DNA of 64,000 nt from Rhizobium sp. Root1334. Its GTDB lineage: Bacteria > Pseudomonadota > Alphaproteobacteria > Rhizobiales > Rhizobiaceae. The stretch lies in assembly GCF_001426665.1 (NCBI RefSeq), contig NZ_LMEY01000002.1:124001-188000 (forward strand), written 5' to 3'. The notes under the pieces were generated by a model. It was not told where the DNA came from, made no database searches, and was given only the letters and a program-made list of their open reading frames with translations. Position numbers and translations under genes: made by a program. Numbering within the stretch: the stretch's first letter is position 1; each line of letters opens with the position of its first letter. Positions 43,015 to 51,025 of the stretch are shown here, piece by piece.

Positions 43015-43056
43015 CACGGCTATGATATGCTCTTCCGAAAATCTCTGCTTCTTCAT
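43015..43056 (-). pseudogene. IS3-type OrfA start fragment
   Basis: MKKQRFSEEHIIAV at the ATG 43056 matches the first residues of many IS3-family OrfA proteins, but similarity then stops. The following frame (LSGRINAGTRLAVKNAKREL and so on) was not recognised. It is a very short fragment, so the call is tentative. Confidence 0.35.
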
Positions 43057-43150
43057 AAGTCCATCCTCAATGAGACTGAGCGCGTGATTTCGTGCAGTAG
43101 AGAAACGACCTGTCTTGACGAGGTCAAAAACCCAAACTAGGATTCTGTTA

Positions 43151-44329
43151 ATGACGCAGACTGTTCGGAAGCGTGCCGTATTCTTCATTGGGGGCTACGA
43201 ACCAAAAACGCCAAAGGCGTTTTTCTACCGGCTTTTCAAACAAGTTTCTCGCTTCGACAAACTTTGGGGCTATCACTCGGACGTCTCATCCGTCGAGGTA
43301 ATACAGGACAATGAGGTCGGCGTCGTGACCATCTCAACAAGCGCGGTCCAGGAACAGTGGTCAACAACAACTGATTTCAATTTCCTGTGCTTGGACAAGA
43401 TCGTGCTGCGCGACTTCGCGCGCCCGATGCCTATGAGACTGTTTTATTATCTCCGCGCATTTGCCGATTTTTTGAGTTCCGGCGCCGCATTCCGTTTCTT
43501 CAGCAAGGCCTGGCGGTTTGGGCTCTATTTCGTTTATCCATTTCTCATGCTGACAATGTTTGCCGTGGTCGCCTACATTTTCGCGCACTTGACCTTCCAT
43601 TCGCTTGGTCTCGCAAGTGGACTGGTGGGTATGTTGACTTTTGTTCTGGCTCTCCTAGTGGTGGGGGAGCGGTTGTCCACAAATCATCTGATGGATTTAT
43701 GGTCATTTTCGCTTGATTTCCTCCGTGGAAGACGGACGGACGCCGACGCGATATTGCAGCGATTTGGTGAGACCGTCGTCGCGAAAACAAAGGGTGAAAA
43801 CTACGATGAGGTCATTTTGATCGGCCACAGCACGGGTGGCCTGTTGATGATTGATGTCGCCGCACGCTGTCTTTCAATTGATAAGGAATTTACAGGGTCC
43901 GCACCAAAAGTGGTTCTTCTCACCTTGGGGTCGACGGCACTTAAGGCCGGCTATCATCCAGCCGGTAAGATTTTCCGAGAATCCGTCGAACAACTCATTA
44001 AGGATGATAAATTGGCATGGGTGGAAATTCAGTGTTTGACTGACGCCATTAATTTTTACAAGACGGACCCAGTTGAGGAAATGGGCCTTGAGCCGAAGCC
44101 GGATCGGGCTTTTCCGATCGTTCGGAGCATTAAAGTAAGGGATATGCTGCGCCCTGATACATACGCGCGCATAAAAAGGAACTTCTTTCGCGTGCACTAT
44201 CAATATGTATGCGCAAATACAAAACCCTATTGGTATGATTTCTTTCAGGTTTGTTGCGGTCCGACGTTTCTGTCAGCAAGGGTAGAAGGCCGTATTGTTG
44301 GCGGGCTTCCAGCGGAAGGGGCACGTTAG
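43151..44329 (+). CDS. Membrane protein with alpha/beta-hydrolase (lipase-like) domain
   Basis: A 392-residue protein from the ATG at 43151. It opens with KRAVFFIGGYEPKTPKAFFYRLFKQ and has two or three transmembrane helices about residues 130-185 (FGLYFVYPFLMLTMFAVVAYIFA, GLVGMLTFVLALLVVGERL). A hydrolase core follows, with a nucleophile-elbow motif in YDEVILIGHSTGGLLMIDVAARC near residue 228. A candidate His/Asp was not pinned down. The base composition is lower in GC than in the neighbours. It is the first gene of a tight trio with a methyltransferase-like protein and a Tat-exported hydrolase, so it may act on a lipid or isoprenoid at the inner membrane (inference). Confidence 0.75.
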   Translation: MTQTVRKRAVFFIGGYEPKTPKAFFYRLFKQVSRFDKLWGYHSDVSSVEVIQDNEVGVVTISTSAVQEQWSTTTDFNFLCLDKIVLRDFARPMPMRLFYYLRAFADFLSSGAAFRFFSKAWRFGLYFVYPFLMLTMFAVVAYIFAHLTFHSLGLASGLVGMLTFVLALLVVGERLSTNHLMDLWSFSLDFLRGRRTDADAILQRFGETVVAKTKGENYDEVILIGHSTGGLLMIDVAARCLSIDKEFTGSAPKVVLLTLGSTALKAGYHPAGKIFRESVEQLIKDDKLAWVEIQCLTDAINFYKTDPVEEMGLEPKPDRAFPIVRSIKVRDMLRPDTYARIKRNFFRVHYQYVCANTKPYWYDFFQVCCGPTFLSARVEGRIVGGLPAEGAR

Positions 44330-44330
44330 T

Positions 44331-44915
44331 TTGACACCTGCGTTTGCTGAATTTGTATGGGCCGTTGGTCTTCTCGCGTGGGTTATTATTCGCGTGCCGC
44401 ATCAGAAACGCGCTCGCAAGACACAGGTGGCGAGCAACGCCAAAACGTTCAAGGATCGCTTGGCTTTGGCTGCCGCCGCCGCTGGATTATGCCTCGTTCC
44501 GATAATTTTTGTCGCGACGGGCTTTCCCGCCTTTGCCGATTACACGTTTCAACCTTGGCTCGGCTGGTTGGGGCTATTCGTCGAACTGGCGTTTCTTTGC
44601 CTCTTTTATTCTAGTCATCAACAGCTTGGGAAAAACTGGTCGGTGACACTGGAAATTCGCAACGAACATACACTCGTGACTGACGGCCTTTATCGTTATG
44701 TGAGACACCCAATGTATCTGTCATTTTGGCTTTGGGCCATCGCTCAGTTTTGTCTTTTGCCCAATGGCATTGCGGGGACGGCCGGTCTTGCCGGTGTTGC
44801 ATTCCTCTATTTCTCCCGCATCCACCATGAAGAGGCGATGATGCGCCATGCGTTTGGAGCATCCTACGACGAATATGCTAGACATACTGGTCGCATCATC
44901 CCCAAACCCTGGTAA
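44331..44915 (+). CDS. Isoprenylcysteine carboxyl-methyltransferase-like membrane protein
   Basis: 194 residues with five hydrophobic segments and the ICMT/PEMT-family C-terminal signature: LEIRNEHTLVTDGLYRYVRHPMYLSFWLWAI followed by IHHEEAMMRHAFGASYDEYARHTGRIIP. The RHPMY and EE pair bind S-adenosylmethionine. The start is taken as TTG 44331, which directly follows the previous stop and has GGAAGGGG upstream; an earlier TTG at 44295 would overlap. Bacterial members methylate small or lipid substrates. Here the partners are two hydrolases. Confidence 0.82.
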   Translation: MTPAFAEFVWAVGLLAWVIIRVPHQKRARKTQVASNAKTFKDRLALAAAAAGLCLVPIIFVATGFPAFADYTFQPWLGWLGLFVELAFLCLFYSSHQQLGKNWSVTLEIRNEHTLVTDGLYRYVRHPMYLSFWLWAIAQFCLLPNGIAGTAGLAGVAFLYFSRIHHEEAMMRHAFGASYDEYARHTGRIIPKPW

Positions 44916-44918
44916 CTA

Positions 44919-45548
44919 ATGAAGAAGCCGCAAACTCCTATCGAAAGCTCCATAAGCCGCCGTTCTTTTTTGTGCTCGGTTCTGGCCGTCGCCATTACCG
45001 CTTTCCAAGCGAAACCGACGTTTGCAGCTGCCAAGGTTCGGCGTGGAGGGCACCCGCAAGTGTACCTGTTGCGCGGATTGGCGAATATTTTTTCGACAGG
45101 CCTTGATGAAATTGGCAAAAAGCTTCGCGCAGCGGGTGTCGACGCGCATGTCGAGGGATTCACGGCTTGGCGGTCAGCCCTGAACAAGATCGTCGCCGAC
45201 CGGCAGAAATTTGGGCCATCACCCGTTATCCTCGTTGGGCACTCGCTCGGCGCAAACGCCATTGTCTCGCTAGCGCAGGCATTGGAAAAGCACGGCATCG
45301 TGGTGGATTACATGGCAACGTTTGCTGCCACGAGCCCTAGCCCCTTGCCACCAAACATCAAACGAGCCGTGAGTTTCTACTTCTCCAGCCATAGTTGGGG
45401 AGTAGCATTGACGAAAGGCCCGGGTTTCAGAGGTAGGCTTGAGAAGCGCGACCTCTCTCGCGATCCGCATGTCAATCATTTCAATATCGAGAAGCAAGCC
45501 CCACTTCAGGATGAAGTGGTCAGCGGCATTCTTCACGCCTTAAGATAG
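44919..45548 (+). CDS. Tat-exported small alpha/beta hydrolase
   Basis: A 209-residue protein starting 3 bp after the methyltransferase stop. The leader SISRRSFLCSVLAVAITAFQAKPTFAAA carries a twin-arginine motif and a signal-peptidase site, so it is likely exported folded to the periplasm. A nucleophile-elbow motif occurs in SPVILVGHSLGANAIVSLAQAL near residue 107, and HVNHFNIE near the end could supply the catalytic His. With the two preceding genes it forms an unusual membrane and periplasmic hydrolase/methyltransferase unit. Confidence 0.78.
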   Translation: MKKPQTPIESSISRRSFLCSVLAVAITAFQAKPTFAAAKVRRGGHPQVYLLRGLANIFSTGLDEIGKKLRAAGVDAHVEGFTAWRSALNKIVADRQKFGPSPVILVGHSLGANAIVSLAQALEKHGIVVDYMATFAATSPSPLPPNIKRAVSFYFSSHSWGVALTKGPGFRGRLEKRDLSRDPHVNHFNIEKQAPLQDEVVSGILHALR

Positions 45549-45829
45549 CGAATTGAAAGCCCCGCCTGCGCCTGCGCGGAATCCCGTCAGGCACCGATTT
45601 CCGTTTCTGAGTCAGGCGGCTGCATCAACAGCGGCAAGCGTAAGGACGATGTCTCTCGACAAAGGCTACGAGGCTCGATGCTTTGGCCTACCAGGCAGCG
45701 CATTGATCTCAAGCTCTTGTCTCGTAGCAAAACGCCCGAGTATCTGGGAGATCTTACTGGTTTTCGATTTGTTTGGTCAGGGTGTTCCCCCTCCGCTGGC
45801 GTTTTGAGTTCCAAATAATGCTTATCAAC
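45549..45829. other. Gap after the hydrolase trio, possible gene remnant
   Basis: On the minus strand (about 45790-45600) a frame reads KISQILGRFATRQELEINAL, PGRPKHRAS, a TAG, then DIVLTLAAVDAAA. The pattern looks like protein interrupted by one stop codon, perhaps a decayed small gene. No family was recognised. Confidence 0.3.
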
Positions 45830-47083
45830 TCACATTTGCCATAGGATCGACGCAGGCGCTGCCCGGATTTTTTCGCTGAACGGCGTCACACGGTCATGAT
45901 CGTGAAGCAAAACCCCTTGCACGAATTTGTCGCCCGCCGCTTCTTGAAGTTTTTTCAGGCCGGAAAAATCTTTCGATCGCAGCGTCGCTGCGGATTTAAC
46001 CTCGATGCCGACGATCCGGCCTCTCCGATCCTCGAGTACGAGATCGACTTCGTCCTGTTCGCGCGTCCGGAAATGTGAAGGAATAACGTATCTCTCACTC
46101 CAGGTAAGAAGTTTGAGAACCTCGCCGACGACAAAGCACTCTAGCAGAGGCCCTAGACGTGTCCGGTCGGAACGGATCGCTTCTGCGTCGGCGTCGCGCA
46201 AAGTTGCTAGCAGACCGCTATCCAGCATGTGGAGTTTTGGCGACTTTATAAGCCTCGACAGGCGATTGGTGAACCAGGGGGGAAGTGATCGCACGAGGAA
46301 GAGGCGATCCAGGACCGCGACATACTTTTGAACTGTTGGGATCGAAAGACCAAGCGCTGTTGCAACGGCTTGATGATTGACAAGTTGTCCCACCTGTTCC
46401 GAAAGAAGCCGTGTTAAGCGCGGGAGCTTATCAAGCTGTTCAAGATTTGCGATGTCGCGCACGTCCCGGTCGAGGACAAGCGCCAGATAATCTTCATGCC
46501 ATGCTCTTCGACGGTTAGGGTCGGTTCGCCGCAACGCCTCCGGATAACCGCCTTTTAGAATTGCTTCGACGAGACTTTCACCGATGACAGGTGGGGCTTC
46601 GACAACAGGTCCCTCTCCCTCAAATAGGCGATCAATCAGACGACCCGGCGAACCAGAGATTTCGGCTTGTGCCAAAGGAAGCAAGGTGATGATCTCTATC
46701 CGACCGGCAAGGGAATCACCGACATTAGGAAGCGCCATGACGTTGGCCGAGCCAGTCAGCAGAAAGCGGCCCGGCCGTGGATCGTTATCGACGCTTTGTT
46801 TGATCGCCAACATAAGGTTTGGCGCCCGTTGGATTTCGTCGATAACCCCAGAGTTCGCGCTGCGGATGAACTCAACTGGATCTCGGCGTGCGCGATCGAG
46901 GGTCGCCTCGTCGTCGAGAGTGAGATATGGCCTTTCCGTCGTCACAAAACGGCGCGCCAGCGTAGTTTTGCCCGCTTGTCGGGGGCCAACGATCATAACC
47001 ACTCGCGTATCTTCGAGGGCTGCTTCAACCTTGCTTTCGGCGTAACGGCGAAAGAGGGGGCGAGATGACGGGGCGGTATTCAT
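45830..47083 (-). CDS. AAA-type ATPase with DUF4143 domain
   Basis: A 417-residue protein from the ATG at 47083. The N-terminal AAA_14 domain has Walker A GPRQAGKTTLARRF near residue 34, a Walker B-like SGVIDEIQRAPNL and sensor-like FLLTGSANV. The C-terminal DUF4143 domain includes QDEVDLVLEDRRGRIVGIEVKSAATLRSKDFSGLKKL, which has the PD-(D/E)xK nuclease-like pattern. These proteins are common on plasmids and islands and are suspected of defence or selfish functions, but remain uncharacterised. It stands alone. Confidence 0.85.
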   Translation of the reverse strand: MNTAPSSRPLFRRYAESKVEAALEDTRVVMIVGPRQAGKTTLARRFVTTERPYLTLDDEATLDRARRDPVEFIRSANSGVIDEIQRAPNLMLAIKQSVDNDPRPGRFLLTGSANVMALPNVGDSLAGRIEIITLLPLAQAEISGSPGRLIDRLFEGEGPVVEAPPVIGESLVEAILKGGYPEALRRTDPNRRRAWHEDYLALVLDRDVRDIANLEQLDKLPRLTRLLSEQVGQLVNHQAVATALGLSIPTVQKYVAVLDRLFLVRSLPPWFTNRLSRLIKSPKLHMLDSGLLATLRDADAEAIRSDRTRLGPLLECFVVGEVLKLLTWSERYVIPSHFRTREQDEVDLVLEDRRGRIVGIEVKSAATLRSKDFSGLKKLQEAAGDKFVQGVLLHDHDRVTPFSEKIRAAPASILWQM

Positions 47084-47473
47084 CCGCAATTCTTAATGCA
47101 TTTGTCCGCGAAATTAAAGTGCTGTGACCGCGATTCTTAATTAAAAGGTTCGCGGATCGCAAATGGCGCCGTCAAACCTTAACCCCTGCGAAGGCAAAAG
47201 TGAGCGTCAAATACGGTAGCGCGATTCGGATGCCACAGTGCGGTGACAATGGTGCCACCGCTAGTAGAACATGTAATTGGGTAACATGCTAAATCGCGGG
47301 CCGTGGGCTTTGCTTTTTCGTACGCGTTAGGTTCTGGCGGGTGCTATACTTCTGGGTTGCTATGCGTTTGTGTCTACCCATGAAGCTCATCCGCGGTAAA
47401 CAAACATGAGGGTATGGAACCAACTATTGAAGTGGAAGTTATTTAGCCGCGAGAATTACCAAGGGATTGAAAC
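47084..47473. other. Divergent gap upstream of the small secreted protein
   Basis: About 390 bp with no gene. It contains the EcfG-type promoter at 47416-47440 for the rightward gene, and presumably the promoter of the leftward ATPase, for which no consensus was recognised. Confidence 0.5.
47416..47440 (+). promoter_or_regulatory. EcfG-type general-stress promoter
   Basis: GGAAC (47416-47420), 17 bp, GTT (47438-47440), placed 33 bp upstream of the ATG of the small secreted protein. Confidence 0.72.
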
Positions 47474-47797
47474 ATGAAAAAAATCGTCATCACCCTGCTA
47501 CTCTCCGTCGCTGCGACCCCATCGTTTGCCATAACGCGCTTGAACCCGCTTTCGATGAGTTGCGAACAAGCTCGAGCGATGGTCCATCAACGTGGTGCTG
47601 TCATCTTCCGCTGGACTTCACCCCGAGGTCTGCCGCTCTATGATCGTTTCGTTCGCAACAGCCGTTACTGTGACACAAATCAGTACGCCGAATGGAAGAA
47701 TATTCCCACAAACGACGATCGCAGCTGCCCTGTCTTGAATTGCCAAAACATCGACAACTACGATGGGTTGTTCATTGTGCCGCAGCATTCATTGTAG
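47474..47797 (+). CDS. Small secreted Cys-containing protein
   Basis: 107 residues with a Sec signal peptide (MKKIVITLLLSVAATPSFA) and a mature part with four cysteines (MSCEQARAMVHQRGAVIFRW, SRYCDTNQY, RSCPVLNC) that could form disulfides in the periplasm. It resembles small hypothetical proteins of rhizobia. The EcfG-type promoter directly upstream marks it as a likely general-stress gene of the envelope. Confidence 0.75.
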   Translation: MKKIVITLLLSVAATPSFAITRLNPLSMSCEQARAMVHQRGAVIFRWTSPRGLPLYDRFVRNSRYCDTNQYAEWKNIPTNDDRSCPVLNCQNIDNYDGLFIVPQHSL

Positions 47798-48080
47798 GAA
47801 TTTTCACACGCTATAGAACCAAGTCTTCGTTGACCTGGGGAGGCAACGTCTCATTTGGCACTCGTCGTTGTCCTATGAGAAGACCGGCTGCAAAGCGCAA
47901 CTTTCGTTTTGCCCCCTTCAGGCTAGATATAACGCAGTTGTGTGATCGGGGCCGGAGCCACTGCAAATATCACCATCGGCACGAACTCGGCTTTAGAACA
48001 GTTCGGTGAGGTCAGTTCACTCACTGAGGACGCTCATCTTTCCGGAGTTTCAGCCACCGGCCCCCCAATGTCACCCTGCT

Positions 48081-49625
48081 TCAAGCCGATAGCGTTGCGA
48101 ACACCTTCTGCAACAGATCTAATGGGATGGGCTTTGTGAGATGGAAATTAAATCCGGCCTCCGTCGCCAATTCCCGGTCACGGTCTTGCCCCCAACCTGT
48201 CTGTGCGATGATTGGTGTATCTTGAAACATCGCCTCCATGCGAAATGCCCGGCAGACCTCATACCCATTCATACCTGGGAGCCCGATATCAAGGAGTATG
48301 ACGTCGGGCTGGTAATATTTTGCAGCGTCCAAAGCCTTGCGGCCGTCGTGAACAGCTTCGAACTCGTGCCCGATGTCTTCAAGCATCATCCCAAGTGCAT
48401 CGGCGATGAGTGGATTGTCGTCAACGACAAGGACCTTCAACGGCCGGAAAACCGGCGTTTCGGGTAGCGATTCCTCTGCGAATTGCGCAGTTGGCGATGG
48501 AGAAATTAACGGAAGCCTGATTGAAAAGCGGCTCCCCAATCCCGGACCGGCGCTGTATGCATCGACAGAGCCGGCATGCATTTCGACAAGCCGCTTGACG
48601 AGAGCAAGTCCGATGCCAAGCCCACCCTGCGCGCGCTGAAGGTGGTCATCGATCTGAGTGAAGAGCTGAAACACATTCGCCTGCATGTCAATCGGCATCC
48701 CTACACCGTTATCGGTGACATCAAGGACAACATCCATCCCTTCCGTTCGAACGGTCAGACCGATTTGTCCGCCTGCCGGCGTGTATTTCGCTGCATTGTT
48801 GAGAAGGTTGGACACAATCTGAGACAGTCGAATTTGGTCACCGGCAACCCATAGTTTGGCTTCAGTGCCCTCAATCGTCAGTGTATGCCGCGCACCGTCT
48901 ATCAACGGCAGGCTGGCCTCGGTCGCCGAACGGATGATGTCGTTGATCCCAACGATGTCATTCCTGAGTTCAATTTTTCCCTGGCTAACGCGCGAGACGT
49001 CGAGGAGGTCGTCAATTAGCCTGACGAGATGGACCAGTTGGCGGTCCATCATGTTGCGGATTTCAGCCGCGTTCTCCCTATTCGGATTGCGCTTTAGGAT
49101 GTCCAGACCATTACGCAAGGGCGCCAGTGGATTGCGTAGTTCGTGGGCGAGCGTGGCAAGGAACTCATCTTTCCGGCGATCGGCCTCCTTCAACGCTTTG
49201 GTGTGGAGCTGAAGTTCATCACGTTGTGAAGCGATTTGTTGCCGTTGACAATATAGCTCGAAAAAGACATCCGCCTTGCTGCGCAAAACATCCGGTTCGA
49301 TCGGCTTTTGTATGAAATCCACTGCGCCAGCTTCATATCCTTGGAAGCGCCATCTGCTTTCAGTGCTACCCGCTGTCACGAAGATTATCGGCACGCGCCG
49401 CGTTCGCTCGTTGCCCCGCATCAGCTCAGCAAGCTCAAAACCGTTCAATCCAGGCATCTGCACGTCGATCAACGCCAGAGCCACGTCATGCTCGAGAAGC
49501 AACTCCAGTGCTTGATCGCCCGAGCGCGCTTTAAGTAGGGTCAAGCCTTCCCGGCGCAGGAGCGCCTCAAGGGAAATAAGATTCTCGTCAAGGTCGTCGA
49601 CCAAAAGAAATGTAACGTTGCCCAT
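48081..49625 (-). CDS. Hybrid sensor histidine kinase (REC-HisKA-HATPase-REC)
   Basis: A soluble 514-residue protein. It has an N-terminal receiver with acceptor Asp in VALALIDVQMPGLNGFE, a short coiled coil, and HisKA with FLATLAHELRNPLAPLRNG. A catalytic domain follows (N-box SNLLNNAAKYTPAGG, GLGIGLALVKRLVEMHAG), then a C-terminal receiver with DVILLDIGLPGMNGYE. It starts directly after the CheB stop and is the last gene of the four-gene operon 48081-54456. The layout suggests it is activated by phosphotransfer from the large kinase and passes the signal on through its own receiver. Confidence 0.92.
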   Translation of the reverse strand: MGNVTFLLVDDLDENLISLEALLRREGLTLLKARSGDQALELLLEHDVALALIDVQMPGLNGFELAELMRGNERTRRVPIIFVTAGSTESRWRFQGYEAGAVDFIQKPIEPDVLRSKADVFFELYCQRQQIASQRDELQLHTKALKEADRRKDEFLATLAHELRNPLAPLRNGLDILKRNPNRENAAEIRNMMDRQLVHLVRLIDDLLDVSRVSQGKIELRNDIVGINDIIRSATEASLPLIDGARHTLTIEGTEAKLWVAGDQIRLSQIVSNLLNNAAKYTPAGGQIGLTVRTEGMDVVLDVTDNGVGMPIDMQANVFQLFTQIDDHLQRAQGGLGIGLALVKRLVEMHAGSVDAYSAGPGLGSRFSIRLPLISPSPTAQFAEESLPETPVFRPLKVLVVDDNPLIADALGMMLEDIGHEFEAVHDGRKALDAAKYYQPDVILLDIGLPGMNGYEVCRAFRMEAMFQDTPIIAQTGWGQDRDRELATEAGFNFHLTKPIPLDLLQKVFATLSA

Positions 49626-50195
49626 TCAGGCAATCCTCCTCAAATATTCGGATATACCACCTAGCGACATAACCATCGCATCGGGGCACAATGCCAGGGC
49701 TGCTTCAGGCATCGCAGCTGCAAAGGCAGTGCCGGGGTCTTGTATGATCAGTTCCCCGCCCGCTTTGGCAACGGCCAACATTCCCTTCGCCCCGTCCTGA
49801 TTGGCACCGGTGAGAAGGATCGCCGTAAGCCGGGGGCCATAGACATCGGCGGCACTTTCGAACAGGACGTCGATCGATGGCCGAGAAAACAGCACCGGGT
49901 CCTCGCTGGATAGTCCGAGCGTATTGTTGCCTTCAACCAACAAATGGTAATCTGGAGGCGCAAAATATGCGGTGGATGCCTCAAGCGGCTCCTTGTCTTC
50001 TGCCTCCAGGACCTGGACCTGGCATTTTGCCCGAAATAAGTCGGACAGGACGCTGCGTTTGTCAGGCGGGATATGAACGACGATGATGATCGGCAGGGCG
50101 AAATCCTTTGGGAGCGAAGGCAGAATGACGGAAAGTGCCTCCAATGCTCCCGCGGATGCACCAATTACGATTGCCTGGGGCGCCAACCTACTCAT
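49626..50195 (-). CDS. CheB-type protein methylesterase without receiver domain
   Basis: 189 residues matching only the catalytic domain of CheB. The catalytic triad positions are visible: Ser in IVIGASAGALEAL, His in IIIVVHIPPDKRS, and Asp in ILLTGANQDGAKGM. The usual N-terminal receiver is absent, so activity cannot be controlled by direct phosphorylation. It is coupled by a 4-bp overlap to the CheR gene. With no chemoreceptor in the window, its target may be the large kinase encoded in the same operon (inference). Confidence 0.9.
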   Translation of the reverse strand: MSRLAPQAIVIGASAGALEALSVILPSLPKDFALPIIIVVHIPPDKRSVLSDLFRAKCQVQVLEAEDKEPLEASTAYFAPPDYHLLVEGNNTLGLSSEDPVLFSRPSIDVLFESAADVYGPRLTAILLTGANQDGAKGMLAVAKAGGELIIQDPGTAFAAAMPEAALALCPDAMVMSLGGISEYLRRIA

Positions 50196-51025
50196 TTGGC
50201 CGTACTCTGGTAGATCTTTTCCTCTCGCACGAACTCTTTAAAAGCGTCTGCGTGGCTGCAGAAACGAAGGCTCTCTTTGGCGCCGATACCGAGAAATCCC
50301 TTGCGGGTCAAAGAGTCTCTGAACAAACCAACAGCCTTGTCTTGCAGTGGCCGGTCGAAATAGATCATGACGTTGCGGCACGAAATCAGATGCATCTCAC
50401 CAAAGACCGCGTCGGTAACAAGGCTGTGGTCGGAAAACACAACTCGCTCCCGCAACGTCTTGTCAAACGAAACTCTGCCATAATCGGCGGTGTAGTAATC
50501 GGACAAGGAGGACTTGCCTCCGGACCTACGATGATTTTCCGTGAAAAGCTGAATACGGTCGAGATCGTAGACCCCAGCCTCCGCGATCTGGAGTGCGTCC
50601 TGATTGATGTCGGTGGCATAAAAGATCGTCCGATCTTCCAACCCTTCCTCTCGAAACAGAATAGCGAGCGAGTAAAGTTCCTCGCCCCCACTGCAGCCAG
50701 CGATCCAGATCTTCAGGGACGGATAGGTTTTTAGGTGCGGCACCACCTTTTCTCGTATGGCGCGAAAGTATCCGGGGTCGCGAAACATCTCGCTCACCTG
50801 AACCGTCAAATATCCCAAAAGGCGCGGCAGCATCGCCTCGTCATGAAGGACACGCTCCTGCAGGGCCGAGATGGTGGAAAAACCCATCTGCTCGCGCGCC
50901 TGCCTGAGGCGCCGCCTCACCGAGGCCATCGCATAATTGCGAAAATCGTAATGATACCGGACATAGAGTGCTTCCAGCAGAAGCCGGATTTCAATCTCCT
51001 CGATCTTTTCGGATGGTTCGATCAC
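50192..51025 (-). CDS. CheR-type protein methyltransferase
   Basis: A 277-residue protein with the CheR N-terminal helical domain (YDFRNYAMASVRRRLRQARE) and S-adenosylmethionine-binding motif SLKIWIAGCSGGEELYSLAI, followed by IFYATDINQDALQIAEAGVY and the catalytic-region MHLISCRNVMIYF. It methylates glutamates in the presence of SAM. It overlaps the large hybrid kinase by 4 bp upstream and CheB by 4 bp downstream, the arrangement of CheBR-linked kinases not tied to motility. Confidence 0.92.
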   Translation of the reverse strand: MIEPSEKIEEIEIRLLLEALYVRYHYDFRNYAMASVRRRLRQAREQMGFSTISALQERVLHDEAMLPRLLGYLTVQVSEMFRDPGYFRAIREKVVPHLKTYPSLKIWIAGCSGGEELYSLAILFREEGLEDRTIFYATDINQDALQIAEAGVYDLDRIQLFTENHRRSGGKSSLSDYYTADYGRVSFDKTLRERVVFSDHSLVTDAVFGEMHLISCRNVMIYFDRPLQDKAVGLFRDSLTRKGFLGIGAKESLRFCSHADAFKEFVREEKIYQSTAK

